NCBI RefSeq assembly: GCF_015477355.1
Contig: NZ_JADLRJ010000001.1
Span: 1,240,001 to 1,304,000, forward strand
Origin: Nocardia blacklockiae
GTDB taxonomy: Bacteria > Actinomycetota > Actinomycetes > Mycobacteriales > Mycobacteriaceae
DNA length: 64,000 bases
Direction: 5' to 3'
The translations under genes and the position numbers were made by a program. The notes under the pieces are model-generated. The model ran no database searches. It was not told the origin of the DNA and saw only the letters and a list, made by a program, of their open reading frames with translations. Within the stretch, counting starts at the first letter, position 1; each line of letters starts with the position of its first letter. Positions 11,947-42,676 of the stretch are shown one piece after another.

Positions 11947-12708
11947 ATGAGCGATCTGAAGGGCAAAGGGGCGCTGGTCACGGGCGCGAGCCGGGGTATC
12001 GGCAAGGCGGTCGCCGCCGAACTGCTGGCCCGCGGCGCCAACGTGCTGATCACCGCGCGCAAGGCCGAGCCGCTGGCCGAGACGGCCGCCGATCTGCGGG
12101 CACTCGGGCATCCGGGAACCGTCGTCGCGCTCGCCGGCAATTCCGGCGACGCCGAGGCGCGGGCCCAGGCCGTGGCGGGCGCGGTCGCCGAGTTCGGGTC
12201 GCTGGACATCCTGGTCAACAACACCGGGATCAACCCCGTCTACGGGTCGCTGATGGACGCCGACCTCGACGCCGTGCGCAAGATCTTCGACGTCAATGTC
12301 GTTGCGGCGCTGGGCTATGTGCAGGAGGCCTACCGGGCGTGGATGCGCGACAACGGCGGCGCGGTGATCAATGTCGCCAGCGTCGCCGGACTGCGCTCGA
12401 CCGGTGTCATCGCCGCCTACGGCGCGTCCAAGGCCGCGCTGATCCGGCTCACCGAGGAACTGGCCTGGCAGCTCGGTCCCCGCATCCGGGTGAACGCGGT
12501 CGCGCCGGGCGTGGTGAAGACGAAGTTCGCCGACGCGCTGTACTCGGCCGACGAGGAGGCCGCCGCCCGGCCCTACCCGCTCAAGCGGCTCGGCACTCCG
12601 GAGGACGTCGCGGCGCTGATCGCCTTCCTCGCCTCCGACCAGGCGGGCTGGATCACCGGCGAGGTGGTGCGGGTGGACGGCGGCCTGCTGGCCACCGGCG
12701 GGCTGTAG
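11947..12708 (+). CDS. Short-chain dehydrogenase/reductase
   Basis: This 253-residue classical SDR uses NAD(P)H. The cofactor loop is TGASRGIGKAVA (about residues 12-23), with a structural NNTG motif (LVNNTGIN, near 87-94). The catalytic Ser is in INVASVAG and the catalytic YxxxK is YGASK (near 155-159). The C-terminus has the FabG-like GEVVRVDGGLLATGG ending. Whether it reduces a fatty acyl, sterol or carotenoid-related substrate is unknown. The lycopene cyclase gene follows after 14 bases, so the two are probably cotranscribed, which hints at a lipid or carotenoid role. Confidence 0.9.
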   Translation: MSDLKGKGALVTGASRGIGKAVAAELLARGANVLITARKAEPLAETAADLRALGHPGTVVALAGNSGDAEARAQAVAGAVAEFGSLDILVNNTGINPVYGSLMDADLDAVRKIFDVNVVAALGYVQEAYRAWMRDNGGAVINVASVAGLRSTGVIAAYGASKAALIRLTEELAWQLGPRIRVNAVAPGVVKTKFADALYSADEEAAARPYPLKRLGTPEDVAALIAFLASDQAGWITGEVVRVDGGLLATGGL

Positions 12709-12722
12709 TCCGCGGGGCCGGG

Positions 12723-13811
12723 GTGACCTCGGACCTCGTGGTCTGCGGGCTGGGTCCCGCCGGGCGGGCCCTGGCGCATCGCGCGGCGGCCCGCGGGCTC
12801 GCGGTCACCGTGGTCGATCCCAAGCCGGAGCGGCGCTGGACGGCCACCTACGGCGTGTGGGCCGACGAGCTGCCCGCATGGGTCGCCCCCGAGACCGTCG
12901 CGGCGAGCGTGCCGCGTCCGGTCGCCTGGGGCACCCGGCGCGCCGAGATCGAACGCCGGTACGTGGTGTTCGATGTTGCGGCGCTGCAGGATTCGCTGTC
13001 GCTGACCGGGTGCCGGGTGATCGCCGAGCCCGCCACCGACATCCTCCGGCCGCGCCACGGGCGTGAGCACGAGGCGGTGCGATTGGCGTCCGGGCAGGTG
13101 CTGACCGCGCGCCGGGTGATCGACGCGCGCGGCGTCGGCCGCTCCCCCGCCCGCGCCGAGCAGACCGCCTACGGCGTCGTCGTGCCGCGGGAACGGTGGC
13201 AGGAGCCGCTGTTCATGGACTGGCGGCCCGACACCGGGACGGACCCCGGCGCACCGCCCTCGTTCCTGTACGCGATCCCGCTCGGGCCGGAGTCGTTCCT
13301 GCTCGAGGAGACGTGTCTGGCGGGACGCCCGGCGCTGAGCGGGGCAGTGCTGCGCGCGCGGCTGCGGGCCCGATTGCGTTGCCGCGGCCTCGAACTCGAC
13401 GGCGACGAGACGGTCGAGCATGTGCGGTTCCCGGTGCAGGGCGGGCGGCCGGGCGCCCGGCGCTTCGGCGCGGCGGGGGCGCTGCTGCATCCCGCGACCG
13501 GGTACAGCGTGGCCGCGTCGCTCGCCACCGCCGAGGCCGTGGCCGCCGGCGGGTCGATCTGGCCGGCGTCGGCGCGGGCGGTGCACCGGCTGCGCCGGGC
13601 GGGCCTGCGCGCGCTGCTCGGCCTGCCTCCGGCCGACATCCCGCGTTTCTTCGACGCCTTCTTCGACCTGCCGACGGAGTTGCAGCGCGCCTATCTCTCC
13701 GGCCGCGACGATCTGACGGGCACCGCCCTCGCGATGACGACCTTGTTCCGCACGCTCCCCTGGCGGCTGCGCCGCCACCTCACCGCGGCCACACTCAAGG
13801 CATCCGGCTAG
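12723..13811 (+). CDS. crtL: Lycopene cyclase, CrtL type
   Basis: This 362-residue FAD-dependent protein of the plant/bacterial CrtL lycopene cyclase family closes ionone rings on lycopene. The N-terminal dinucleotide fold is LVVCGLGPAGRALAHRAA. YGVWADEL (about residues 41-48) is the family hallmark. RVIDARGVGRSPA, FLYAIPLGPESFLLEETCLA and a late HPATGYSVAASLATA (FAD end motif) follow in order. The GTG at 12723 fits the start of the fold. It is separate from the crtE-I-B-U operon 45 kb away, which lacks a cyclase, so it probably supplies beta-carotene to that pathway. A squalene-hopene or other cyclase is not indicated. Confidence 0.88.
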   Translation: MTSDLVVCGLGPAGRALAHRAAARGLAVTVVDPKPERRWTATYGVWADELPAWVAPETVAASVPRPVAWGTRRAEIERRYVVFDVAALQDSLSLTGCRVIAEPATDILRPRHGREHEAVRLASGQVLTARRVIDARGVGRSPARAEQTAYGVVVPRERWQEPLFMDWRPDTGTDPGAPPSFLYAIPLGPESFLLEETCLAGRPALSGAVLRARLRARLRCRGLELDGDETVEHVRFPVQGGRPGARRFGAAGALLHPATGYSVAASLATAEAVAAGGSIWPASARAVHRLRRAGLRALLGLPPADIPRFFDAFFDLPTELQRAYLSGRDDLTGTALAMTTLFRTLPWRLRRHLTAATLKASG

Positions 13812-13872
13812 ACCACGCCGACCGCGCGAGAGCGGGCCGTCGCCGATGCGGCAGCGTGAAAGCCGGTGGCCG

Positions 13873-14610
13873 TCAGTGACTGTCGATCACCAGGGCGGTG
13901 GTGTTGTCGGTGCCGCCGGACCGCAGGGCCGAGTCCACCAGGGTCTCGGCGGCGACGTCGGGGCCCGCGGCGGAGGCGAGCACCTGCTTGATCTCCGCGA
14001 TGCTCAGCGGCTTGTGGACGCCGTCGGTGCTCAGCAGCAGGCGGCCCGTGCTGGTCCCGGTGACGGCGTAGCCGATGTCGCTCGCGCGGGTGGTGCGGGT
14101 GGTCGTGTAGACCATGTGGTCGGCCCGCGCCGCGGGTTCGACGCCGCGCGTGCGCAGGTACTCGGCGACGGTGTGGTCGGTGGTGATCTGGTGCAGCACC
14201 CGGCCGTTCCACCGGTAGGCGCGGCAGTCGCCGACCCAGGCGATCTCGCAGCTGCCCGCGTCCCGGTCGCCGGGCAGCACCGCGACCACCAGCACCGCGT
14301 CGGCGCTCGGTTCCGGGAACTCCCGCAGCAGCTCGCGCTGCGCGGCCAGGATCCCGGACTGCGGACCGTGCACAGCGGCCTCGCGCGCGACCACCGTGGC
14401 GGCCGTGCGGGCCGCGCGCGCCGCCAGCAGATGGTCCCCGACACCGTCGGCGACGACGAACGCGGTGTGTCCCGTCGCCGGATCCGTGTAACCCGCCACC
14501 GCGTCCGCGTTGATGGATCGCCCGCCCCGGCGACTCACCGATTGTCCGGTGATGCCGGTGAGCCGGATCAGCTCGCGGCGAGTGATGGCGGTGGTGAGGG
14601 CACTATCCAC
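13873..14610 (-). CDS. PP2C-family protein phosphatase
   Basis: This protein of about 245 residues is a PPM/PP2C metal-dependent Ser/Thr phosphatase. Metal and phosphate motifs are visible in order: SINADAV (usual NEDA altered to NADA), FVVADGVGDH, EIAWVGDCRAYRW, RLLLSTDGVHK and GGTDNTTALVI. It would remove phosphate from proteins phosphorylated by Ser/Thr kinases in the cytosol; no membrane segment is present. The GTG at 14610 is preferred over the ATG at 14637 because GAGGAGG lies seven bases before it and because a perfect inverted repeat overlaps the upstream ATG. It is convergent with crtL. Confidence 0.85.
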   Translation of the reverse strand: MDSALTTAITRRELIRLTGITGQSVSRRGGRSINADAVAGYTDPATGHTAFVVADGVGDHLLAARAARTAATVVAREAAVHGPQSGILAAQRELLREFPEPSADAVLVVAVLPGDRDAGSCEIAWVGDCRAYRWNGRVLHQITTDHTVAEYLRTRGVEPAARADHMVYTTTRTTRASDIGYAVTGTSTGRLLLSTDGVHKPLSIAEIKQVLASAAGPDVAAETLVDSALRSGGTDNTTALVIDSH

Positions 14611-14636
14611 GGCCTGGCCTCCTCGGACTGGCCTCA

Positions 14637-14655
14637 TGTGCTGTCGATCAGCACA
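14637..14655. promoter_or_regulatory. Inverted repeat upstream of the phosphatase gene
   Basis: A perfect 7-bp inverted repeat, TGTGCTG-tcgat-CAGCACA, lies 27 bp before the preferred GTG start of the PP2C gene. Its size and position suit a dimeric regulator's operator. The regulator is unknown. Confidence 0.5.
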
Positions 14656-14964
14656 ACTCGAGTAAACGCCGGCAATCCAAGAGTCAACCGTGCCCGGCCT
14701 GTGAAAGGGGCCACGAGTTGATCACGATTCGATAGCGGCCGCCCGGACCAATCCGGCCGCCCGGCCGCTCCGACTCCCCTGTGTCGACCCGAAGCGAAAG
14801 GACCGCGCACATACGGCGACACCGCTGATCGTCACTTCCGCACCGGCGCCCGGATTACCGTGTGGCGAAAATTTTTCGCCCGGAACCAATCCGGCGGTGC
14901 TTCGGCGACGACTCACTCTCTGTGAGGTCGTACGCACTGGCAGCCGGTTGGGAAGGACACTGAA
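14656..14964. other. Intergenic region with possible ECF promoter
   Basis: No gene is seen. A candidate ECF-type promoter for the sigma factor gene has GGAACC at 14882-14887 and, 16 bases on, GGCGACG at 14904-14910; ECF factors commonly recognise a GGAAC -35 and a CG-containing -10. This would allow autoregulation. GGAAGGA just before 14965 is the ribosome-binding site. Confidence 0.4.
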
Positions 14965-15570
14965 TTGGTCATCCGCGCCCGAGACACCGCGGGTACCGTC
15001 CCGACCGACGACGTCACCGACACGGATGCCACGCTGCGCGCGCTGATCGAACGCGTCGCCGAGGGCGACGAACAGGCCTTCGCCGACCTCTACGACCTCA
15101 TCTCCGGCCCGGTGCTCGGCATCGTCACCCGGATCCTGCGCGACCGCGCGCGCTCGGAGGAGGTGACCCAGGAGGTCCTGCTCGAGATCTGGCTCAAGGC
15201 ACCGAAATTCGTCCGCCAGGACGGCAACGTGATGGCGTGGGCGGTCACCATGGCACACCGCCGCGCCATCGACCGGGTGCGCCACGAGCAGGCCTGTTCC
15301 GATCGCGAGGACCGGATCGAACAGCTCGACGTGCGCCGCCCGGTCGACGAGGTCGTCGAGACGGCACTGGCCCGCCTCGACGAACAGCAGGTCCGCACGG
15401 CGCTGGACAAGCTCACCGAGCTGCAGCGCCAGTCCATCGTGCTCGCCTACTATGGCGGCTATACCTACCGCGAGGTCTCCCAGGTCCTGGGCACACCGGT
15501 GGGAACGATCAAGACCAGAATGCGTGACGGTCTGATCCGCTTGCGTGAATATTTGGGAGCTCAACAGTGA
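14965..15570 (+). CDS. sigK: ECF sigma factor, SigK type
   Basis: This 201-residue ECF sigma factor matches the SigK group. Region 2 is at about residues 35-100 (AFADLYDLISGPVLGIVTRI, then SEEVTQEVLLEIWLKAP and MAWAVTMAHRRAIDRVRHEQ). Region 4 is at about 140-195 (LTELQRQSIVLAYYGGYTYR, then GTPVGTIKTRMRDGLIRLRE). The predicted start is TTG at 14965 behind GGAAGGA. The stop overlaps the next gene by four bases (GTGA), which couples translation to a zinc anti-sigma domain protein. In mycobacteria SigK is held by the membrane protein RskA; here the partner lacks a membrane part. Confidence 0.88.
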   Translation: MVIRARDTAGTVPTDDVTDTDATLRALIERVAEGDEQAFADLYDLISGPVLGIVTRILRDRARSEEVTQEVLLEIWLKAPKFVRQDGNVMAWAVTMAHRRAIDRVRHEQACSDREDRIEQLDVRRPVDEVVETALARLDEQQVRTALDKLTELQRQSIVLAYYGGYTYREVSQVLGTPVGTIKTRMRDGLIRLREYLGAQQ

Positions 15571-15872
15571 CTTGCTCGGCCGCGATGCGCGATCTCACGG
15601 CACCCTACGTTCTGCATGCTCTGCCCGCCGGGGAACGCGCCGCCTTCGAGCAGCACCTGCGGGACTGCCCGGCCTGCCGCCGCGAGGTCGGCGAACTGGG
15701 CGGGACCATCGCCCAGCTCGCCGCCGCGTGGTCGCGGCCCCCCTCACCGGACCTGCGCGCGCGGGTCCTCGCCCGCGTCCGGGACACGCCCCAGCAGCCG
15801 CCGGCCGCCGAACCGCCCGATCATTCCTCGATGCCCGTCAGGACCCGTTTTCGCAATCCCGGATCGGGCTGA
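15567..15872 (+). CDS. Short zinc anti-sigma domain protein, RskA-like, no membrane part
   Basis: This 101-residue protein corresponds only to the N-terminal sigma-binding domain of RskA. It shows LTAPYVLHALPAGERAAFEQ followed by the zinc motif H-x3-C-x2-C (HLRDCPAC, about residues 28-35) and a helix LARVRD. The transmembrane segment and extracellular half of RskA (normally over 230 residues) are absent. The tail after residue 75 is Pro/Arg-rich and unlike the family. It overlaps sigK by four bases and is presumably its antagonist. Either it is a soluble ZAS-type anti-sigma factor or a remnant of a truncated rskA. Its 3' end overlaps the convergent small gene by 52 bp. Confidence 0.75.
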   Translation: MTCSAAMRDLTAPYVLHALPAGERAAFEQHLRDCPACRREVGELGGTIAQLAAAWSRPPSPDLRARVLARVRDTPQQPPAAEPPDHSSMPVRTRFRNPGSG

Positions 15873-16042
15873 CACGCCAGGCATTCCGCCAGCCGCACCA
15901 GTACCGCACGAAATTCCTCGACCTCGCACTCGCAGGGCGGGCACCACTCCAGGTGCCACTCGAAATCGTCCCGCTCGCAGTCGGTCAGGGCGTCCAGGAC
16001 GTACGCGCCGCTCAGGCCGGTCCACTCCGGACATGAATTCAC
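15821..16042 (-). CDS. Second short zinc anti-sigma domain protein
   Basis: This 73-residue protein also resembles the RskA N-terminal domain: GLSGAYVLDALTDCERDDFE, then the zinc motif HLEWCPPC (H-x3-C-x2-C), then helices EFRAVLVRLAECLA and GLRKRVLTGI. Extra cysteines (C4, C22, C38, C54, C57) are notable. It begins with GTG at 16042 and has no membrane segment. It runs opposite to the sigK-linked paralogue and overlaps its 3' end. It could sequester the same or another ECF sigma factor, or act as a redox sensor. Its existence as a translated gene rests on the strong family resemblance. Confidence 0.7.
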   Translation of the reverse strand: MNSCPEWTGLSGAYVLDALTDCERDDFEWHLEWCPPCECEVEEFRAVLVRLAECLACQPDPGLRKRVLTGIEE

Positions 16043-16170
16043 GATTCGGCGCCCGCAACCCCGGGCGCGACGGCACGGCCGTCCACCCTGTCGATCGTCG
16101 CGACCGCGGTGACTGTGTAGAGCACTCCTCGCAACCTCCCGATAGACGCGTCTCCTGTCCGTGACCTGCC

Positions 16171-16215
16171 GAGGTCCCGGCCGGACCGGCGCGGTGCCGG
16201 TCCGGCCGGGAACCT

Positions 16216-16216
<1 letters not shown>
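16171..16216 (-). terminator. Strong terminator of the NRPS gene
   Basis: A 15-bp perfect GC-rich stem (16176-16190 with 16196-16210, loop GCGGT) is extended by five more pairs around a single bulged base. The structure begins at the last base of the NRPS stop codon. It also lies upstream of the small anti-sigma gene and would insulate it from NRPS read-through. Confidence 0.8.
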
Positions 16217-39213
<22,997 letters not shown>

Positions 39214-39573
39214 GCACACACTCCGTTCGACGATCGAGACAACGAGTGACGCAACAGACGGGGCAATCACATAGCAACATCGGCCCCACCGGCAGTCGTT
39301 GCCATCGGCGGTACGGATTGGTCGGTTTGCTCGATCCGCGAAATCGCTCAGCTCGACGCGCGGTACGCGTTCGGATCTGGGGCGTTATGGCCTTCCGGGA
39401 GTACGCTTCCGAGTAGCGGTCCCGGCACAGGACGACCAATCTCGTGTGGCGACAGCTTGTTTCGAGCCGTCAGGACGCTGACGATTTTTCGTAAACCGGA
39501 CAATAGCGACGCGCCGCAGATTACCGGCTACCGACAGGCAGCCCGCGGCGAAAACCGCTCGCGCCCGGCGTGT
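39214..39573. other. Intergenic region upstream of the NRPS gene
   Basis: These 360 bp contain no gene. They must hold the NRPS promoter, because the TetR gene beyond ends at 39574 on the same strand. Base composition is less GC-rich than the genes, with short A/T tracts such as GATTTTTCG near 39482. No clear operator palindrome was found. Confidence 0.5.
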
Positions 39574-40203
39574 TCAGCTCCGCGCCGAGGCCTCGAGATA
39601 CGCGACGATCCCCTCGACGAGCGCCTCCAGGGCGTCGTCGAGATCGCCGTAGGTGCCGAGCGTGCGCTCGGAGGTGATGCCGCGCATCGCCGCCGGAATC
39701 AGCGCAGCGACCTTGCGCACCCGGACCGGATCCAGCTTCAGGTCGGCGAAGGCGCGCTGACAGGCCTTGTCCCAGTTGGGTTTCCAGGAGGCCAGCTCCG
39801 CGGCGGTGCGCGGGTAGTCGCGCTCGAGTTCGGCGTGGTCGCGCGGCAGCGCGGCGCGCAGGGTCTCGATGGCGAGCGATTCGGGGCGGCGCAGGCCGTG
39901 CGCCATCGCGGTGATCAGCGCGGCGACCCGTTCGCGCAGCGTGCCGCCGGGTTCGAGCCCGGCGGGCAGGTCGCCGCGTTTGTCGGCGGTGTGGCGCAGC
40001 ACCGCCGCCCACAGGCCGTCGATATCGCCGAACTGATACTTGATGACGCCCCACGTCGCGCCGATGTCGCGGGCGATGCGATTGCCCGAGACCGCCGCCG
40101 GATCGCCGGTGGCGAGGGACGCGATGGCCGCCTCGAGCATGCTCTCCCGCGATTCGATGCCGCGCCTGTTCGCGCGTCGCCCACTCGCCGCCACGTCCGT
40201 CAC
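39574..40203 (-). CDS. TetR-family transcriptional regulator
   Basis: This 209-residue regulator has an N-terminal HTH (about residues 18-65: SRESMLEAAIASLATGDPAA, then SGNRIARDIGATWGVIKYQF, a YQF-type recognition helix end) and a helical ligand domain. It is divergent from a Rieske oxygenase/reductase pair across 110 bp and most likely represses it, responding to the oxygenase substrate, perhaps a steroid or other polycyclic compound. It could also influence the NRPS gene 360 bp downstream on the same strand, but nothing in the sequence shows that. Confidence 0.82.
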   Translation of the reverse strand: MTDVAASGRRANRRGIESRESMLEAAIASLATGDPAAVSGNRIARDIGATWGVIKYQFGDIDGLWAAVLRHTADKRGDLPAGLEPGGTLRERVAALITAMAHGLRRPESLAIETLRAALPRDHAELERDYPRTAAELASWKPNWDKACQRAFADLKLDPVRVRKVAALIPAAMRGITSERTLGTYGDLDDALEALVEGIVAYLEASARS

Positions 40204-40265
40204 GGATCGAATTGTAGCGCCTGACCTGCGCCGTCTGTTTTCACAGAAGTCTCTTGTAATCTTTC

Positions 40266-40279
40266 ATAGAGGGTTCTAT
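40266..40279. promoter_or_regulatory. Inverted repeat in the TetR/Rieske divergent promoter
   Basis: ATAGA-gggt-TCTAT, a perfect 5-bp inverted repeat in the AT-richer 110-bp divergent region, lies 35 bp before the Rieske gene start. It is a candidate part of the TetR operator. The arms are short, so confidence is limited. Confidence 0.4.
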
Positions 40280-40313
40280 CCTCAAATCGCCCCGCCGAGT
40301 CTGGAGGATTGAG

Positions 40314-41315
40314 ATGGCCAAACCACCGCTGTCGATGCGGCCGACCGGCTGGTTCCAGGTGGCGTGGTGCGGCGAGATCGCGGCCGGCGCGGTGCACCGG
40401 ATGAAGTACTTCGGGCGCGAGCTGGTGGCGTGGCGCTCGGCGTCCGGTCGGCTCGCCGTGTTCGACGCCTACTGCGAACATCTCGGCGCGCACCTCGGGT
40501 ACGGCGGGCACGTCGAGGGCGAGAACCTGGTGTGCCCCTTCCACGGCTGGGAGTGGAACGGCGCGGGCCGCAACGTCTGCGTCCCCTACGAGAACCATCC
40601 CAACAAGGGCCGCCGCATCCGCAGCTATCCCGTGGTGGAACGCAACGAGGCGGTCTGGATCTGGTTCGACGTCGACGGCCGCCCACCGCATTTCGAGGTG
40701 CCCGACATCTTCGCCGCGTTCGGCGACGACCGGACCGCCGCCGACTACTACCCGCCGGTGCCCGCGGCGACGCTGTATCGGCCGGGGCTGGAACTGCATC
40801 CGCAGTACGTCATGGAGAACGGCGTCGACTTCGCGCATTTCAAGTACGTGCACAAGACGCCGTTCGTGCCCGAGTTCACCCGCCACGACTTCTCCGGCCC
40901 GGTCTCCTACGTCGATTTCACCATCGCCTTCGACGAAGGCGTCGCCGCCGACGAGGTGAACAGCGGGGTCGAGTCGATCAACGCCGGGCTGGGCTGCTCG
41001 ATCACCAAGAGCTGGGGCATGGTCGACAACCGCACCATGCCCGCGGTGACCCCGGTCGACGAGTACACCTCCGACGTCCGCTTCACCGTGTGGATCGGCC
41101 GCAGGCCCGGCGAGGACGGCCCGGAGATCACCGACTACGGCCGGACGATGGCCCGGTTCGTCATCGAACAGTTCGAGGCCGACATCCACATCTGGGCCCA
41201 TCAGCGCTACTCCGACCCACCGGCGTTGTCGCGCAAGGAGTTCCAGGGTTTCCAGGCGCTGCGCGCGTGGGCCGTGCAGTTCTACCCCGACCAGCACAGA
41301 GAGGCTCGGCCATGA
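40314..41315 (+). CDS. Rieske oxygenase, KshA-like
   Basis: This 333-residue oxygenase component has a Rieske [2Fe-2S] domain at about residues 50-80 (C-x-H-x17-C-x2-H; CEHLGAH then CPFHGWEW) and a mononuclear iron site in ENGVDFAHFKYVH (about residues 165-177). The sequence resembles the steroid 9-alpha-hydroxylase KshA and DAF-36/cholesterol-7-desaturase-like enzymes. It would hydroxylate a hydrophobic ring substrate with electrons from a separate reductase. The ATG follows GGAGGATTGAG. Its stop overlaps the next start by ATGA, so translation is coupled. The TetR gene is divergent. Confidence 0.85.
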   Translation: MAKPPLSMRPTGWFQVAWCGEIAAGAVHRMKYFGRELVAWRSASGRLAVFDAYCEHLGAHLGYGGHVEGENLVCPFHGWEWNGAGRNVCVPYENHPNKGRRIRSYPVVERNEAVWIWFDVDGRPPHFEVPDIFAAFGDDRTAADYYPPVPAATLYRPGLELHPQYVMENGVDFAHFKYVHKTPFVPEFTRHDFSGPVSYVDFTIAFDEGVAADEVNSGVESINAGLGCSITKSWGMVDNRTMPAVTPVDEYTSDVRFTVWIGRRPGEDGPEITDYGRTMARFVIEQFEADIHIWAHQRYSDPPALSRKEFQGFQALRAWAVQFYPDQHREARP

Positions 41316-42397
41316 GCACCACCGGCAGGATCCGCGTATTCCAGGTCGCCACCGGCAATCTCGGCACCGAGATGATCGGCCGCATCCGCAACCACCCGGA
41401 TCTCGAACTGGTCGGGCTGCACTGCTACACGCCGGACAAGGTCGGCCGCGACGCCGGGGAGATCGTCGGTATCGGCCCGATCGGGGTGCGCGCCACCGGC
41501 TCGGTCGAGGAGATCCTCGCCGCCCGGCCCGACGTACTCACCTTCCACGGGGTGTTCCCCGACGAGGACCTGTACGAGCGGGTGCTGGAGGCGGGCATCG
41601 ACGTGGTGACCACGGCCGACTGGATCACCGGCTACCACCGCGACCGCAACCACGCGCATCCCTCGGGCCGCAAGGTCAGCGAGGTCATCGCCGCCGCGTG
41701 CGAGCGCGGGCAGGCCACCTTCTACGGCACCGGCATGAATCCGGGCCTGTGCCAGATCCTGGGCATCGTGCACACCGCCGACGTGGCCGAGATCGAGAAC
41801 ATCACCGTCACCGAGTCGGTCGACGTGTCGTGTCACCATTCGGTCGACACCTGGCAGGCCGTGGGCTACGGGCGCCCGATCGACGACCCGACCATCCCGG
41901 ACTCGCTGTACAAGTACACCGCCGTCTTCGCCGACTCGGTGTACCTCATGGCCGACGCCTTCGGCCTGGCGCTCGACGAGGTGACATTCGGCTACGAACT
42001 CGGCGCCTGCACCGAGGACGTCGACCTCGGCTGGTACTTCATGCCCAAGGGCTCGCTGGGCGCCAACTACATCAAGTACCAGGGCATGGTCGACGGCGTG
42101 CCCCGCGTCGAAACCCACCTGGAGTGGCAGATGACGCCGCACACCGACCCGGCGTGGAACATCAAGGGCTGCTACATCACCCAGGTGACCGGCGATCCGA
42201 GCATCTACAGCAAGCACATGATCTTCCCCCGCAAGGGCTTCGACCTGTCCGATCCCGCGAACTTCGCCAGCATCGGCATGACGGTCACCGGGCTGCCCGC
42301 GCTCAACGCGATCAAGTCCGTCGTCGCCGCGCCGCCCGGCATCGTCACCAGCGCGGACCTGCCGCTGCGCGCCTTCGCCGGACGCTTCGCCCGCTGA
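41312..42397 (+). CDS. NAD(P)-binding reductase, DapB-like fold
   Basis: This 361-residue protein has an N-terminal Rossmann motif (RVFQVATGNLGTEMIGRI) in the style of dihydrodipicolinate reductase. Its C-terminal domain is typical of the 2,4-diaminopentanoate-dehydrogenase-like branch (FYGTGMNPGLCQI, SVDVSCHHSVDTWQAVGYG). Actinobacteria often carry such genes beside Rieske oxygenases in steroid or terpenoid catabolic clusters, where the exact reaction is unclear. It overlaps the oxygenase stop by four bases, so they act in one pathway. It is not the lysine-pathway DapB, which is shorter. Confidence 0.75.
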   Translation: MSTTGRIRVFQVATGNLGTEMIGRIRNHPDLELVGLHCYTPDKVGRDAGEIVGIGPIGVRATGSVEEILAARPDVLTFHGVFPDEDLYERVLEAGIDVVTTADWITGYHRDRNHAHPSGRKVSEVIAAACERGQATFYGTGMNPGLCQILGIVHTADVAEIENITVTESVDVSCHHSVDTWQAVGYGRPIDDPTIPDSLYKYTAVFADSVYLMADAFGLALDEVTFGYELGACTEDVDLGWYFMPKGSLGANYIKYQGMVDGVPRVETHLEWQMTPHTDPAWNIKGCYITQVTGDPSIYSKHMIFPRKGFDLSDPANFASIGMTVTGLPALNAIKSVVAAPPGIVTSADLPLRAFAGRFAR

Positions 42398-42419
42398 GCC
42401 GCGCCTGCGGACCGGGTGC

Positions 42420-42477
42420 TAGGGTGGTCGGGTGCTCATCGAGGTCGACAGACTCTAGCCGCCCGGTCGAAGGCGGC
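42420..42477 (+). promoter_or_regulatory. Promoter, leaderless 8-codon ORF and hairpin before ABC-F
   Basis: A -10-like TAGGGT (42420-42425) lies six bases before GTG at 42432, the spacing expected for a leaderless start. The frame GTG-CTC-ATC-GAG-GTC-GAC-AGA-CTC-TAG (42432-42458) encodes an 8-residue peptide, (M)LIEVDRL. Its stop codon touches a hairpin with a 6-bp stem, GCCGCC/GGCGGC (42458-42463 with 42472-42477). About 200 more bases of leader precede the ABC-F start. This looks like ribosome-mediated attenuation of an antibiotic-resistance gene. It is seen by inspection; the function is inferred. Confidence 0.45.
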
Positions 42478-42676
42478 GTTCCTCGCACATCTCCCGGGTC
42501 CGGGTTCTCAGCCCGTGTGAATCGGCTGTAGTACCGCTGTGCCTGTGGGCATTCCCCGCTCGGCACCCCGCGATCTTCGACCGCTCCCCCGCAAGTTCCC
42601 GCGCGCCCGTGGCCGTTCGGCCGTCGGCGCGTTCCTTCGCGGCCGCTCGCACACGAGCAGGAAGAGTCGACCATCC

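Noticed and set aside
39574-40203. TetR protein as the specific regulator of the NRPS
   Set aside because: It is on the same strand 360 bp upstream, but the divergent Rieske gene with a palindrome between them is the more natural target, and no matching palindrome was found before the NRPS.
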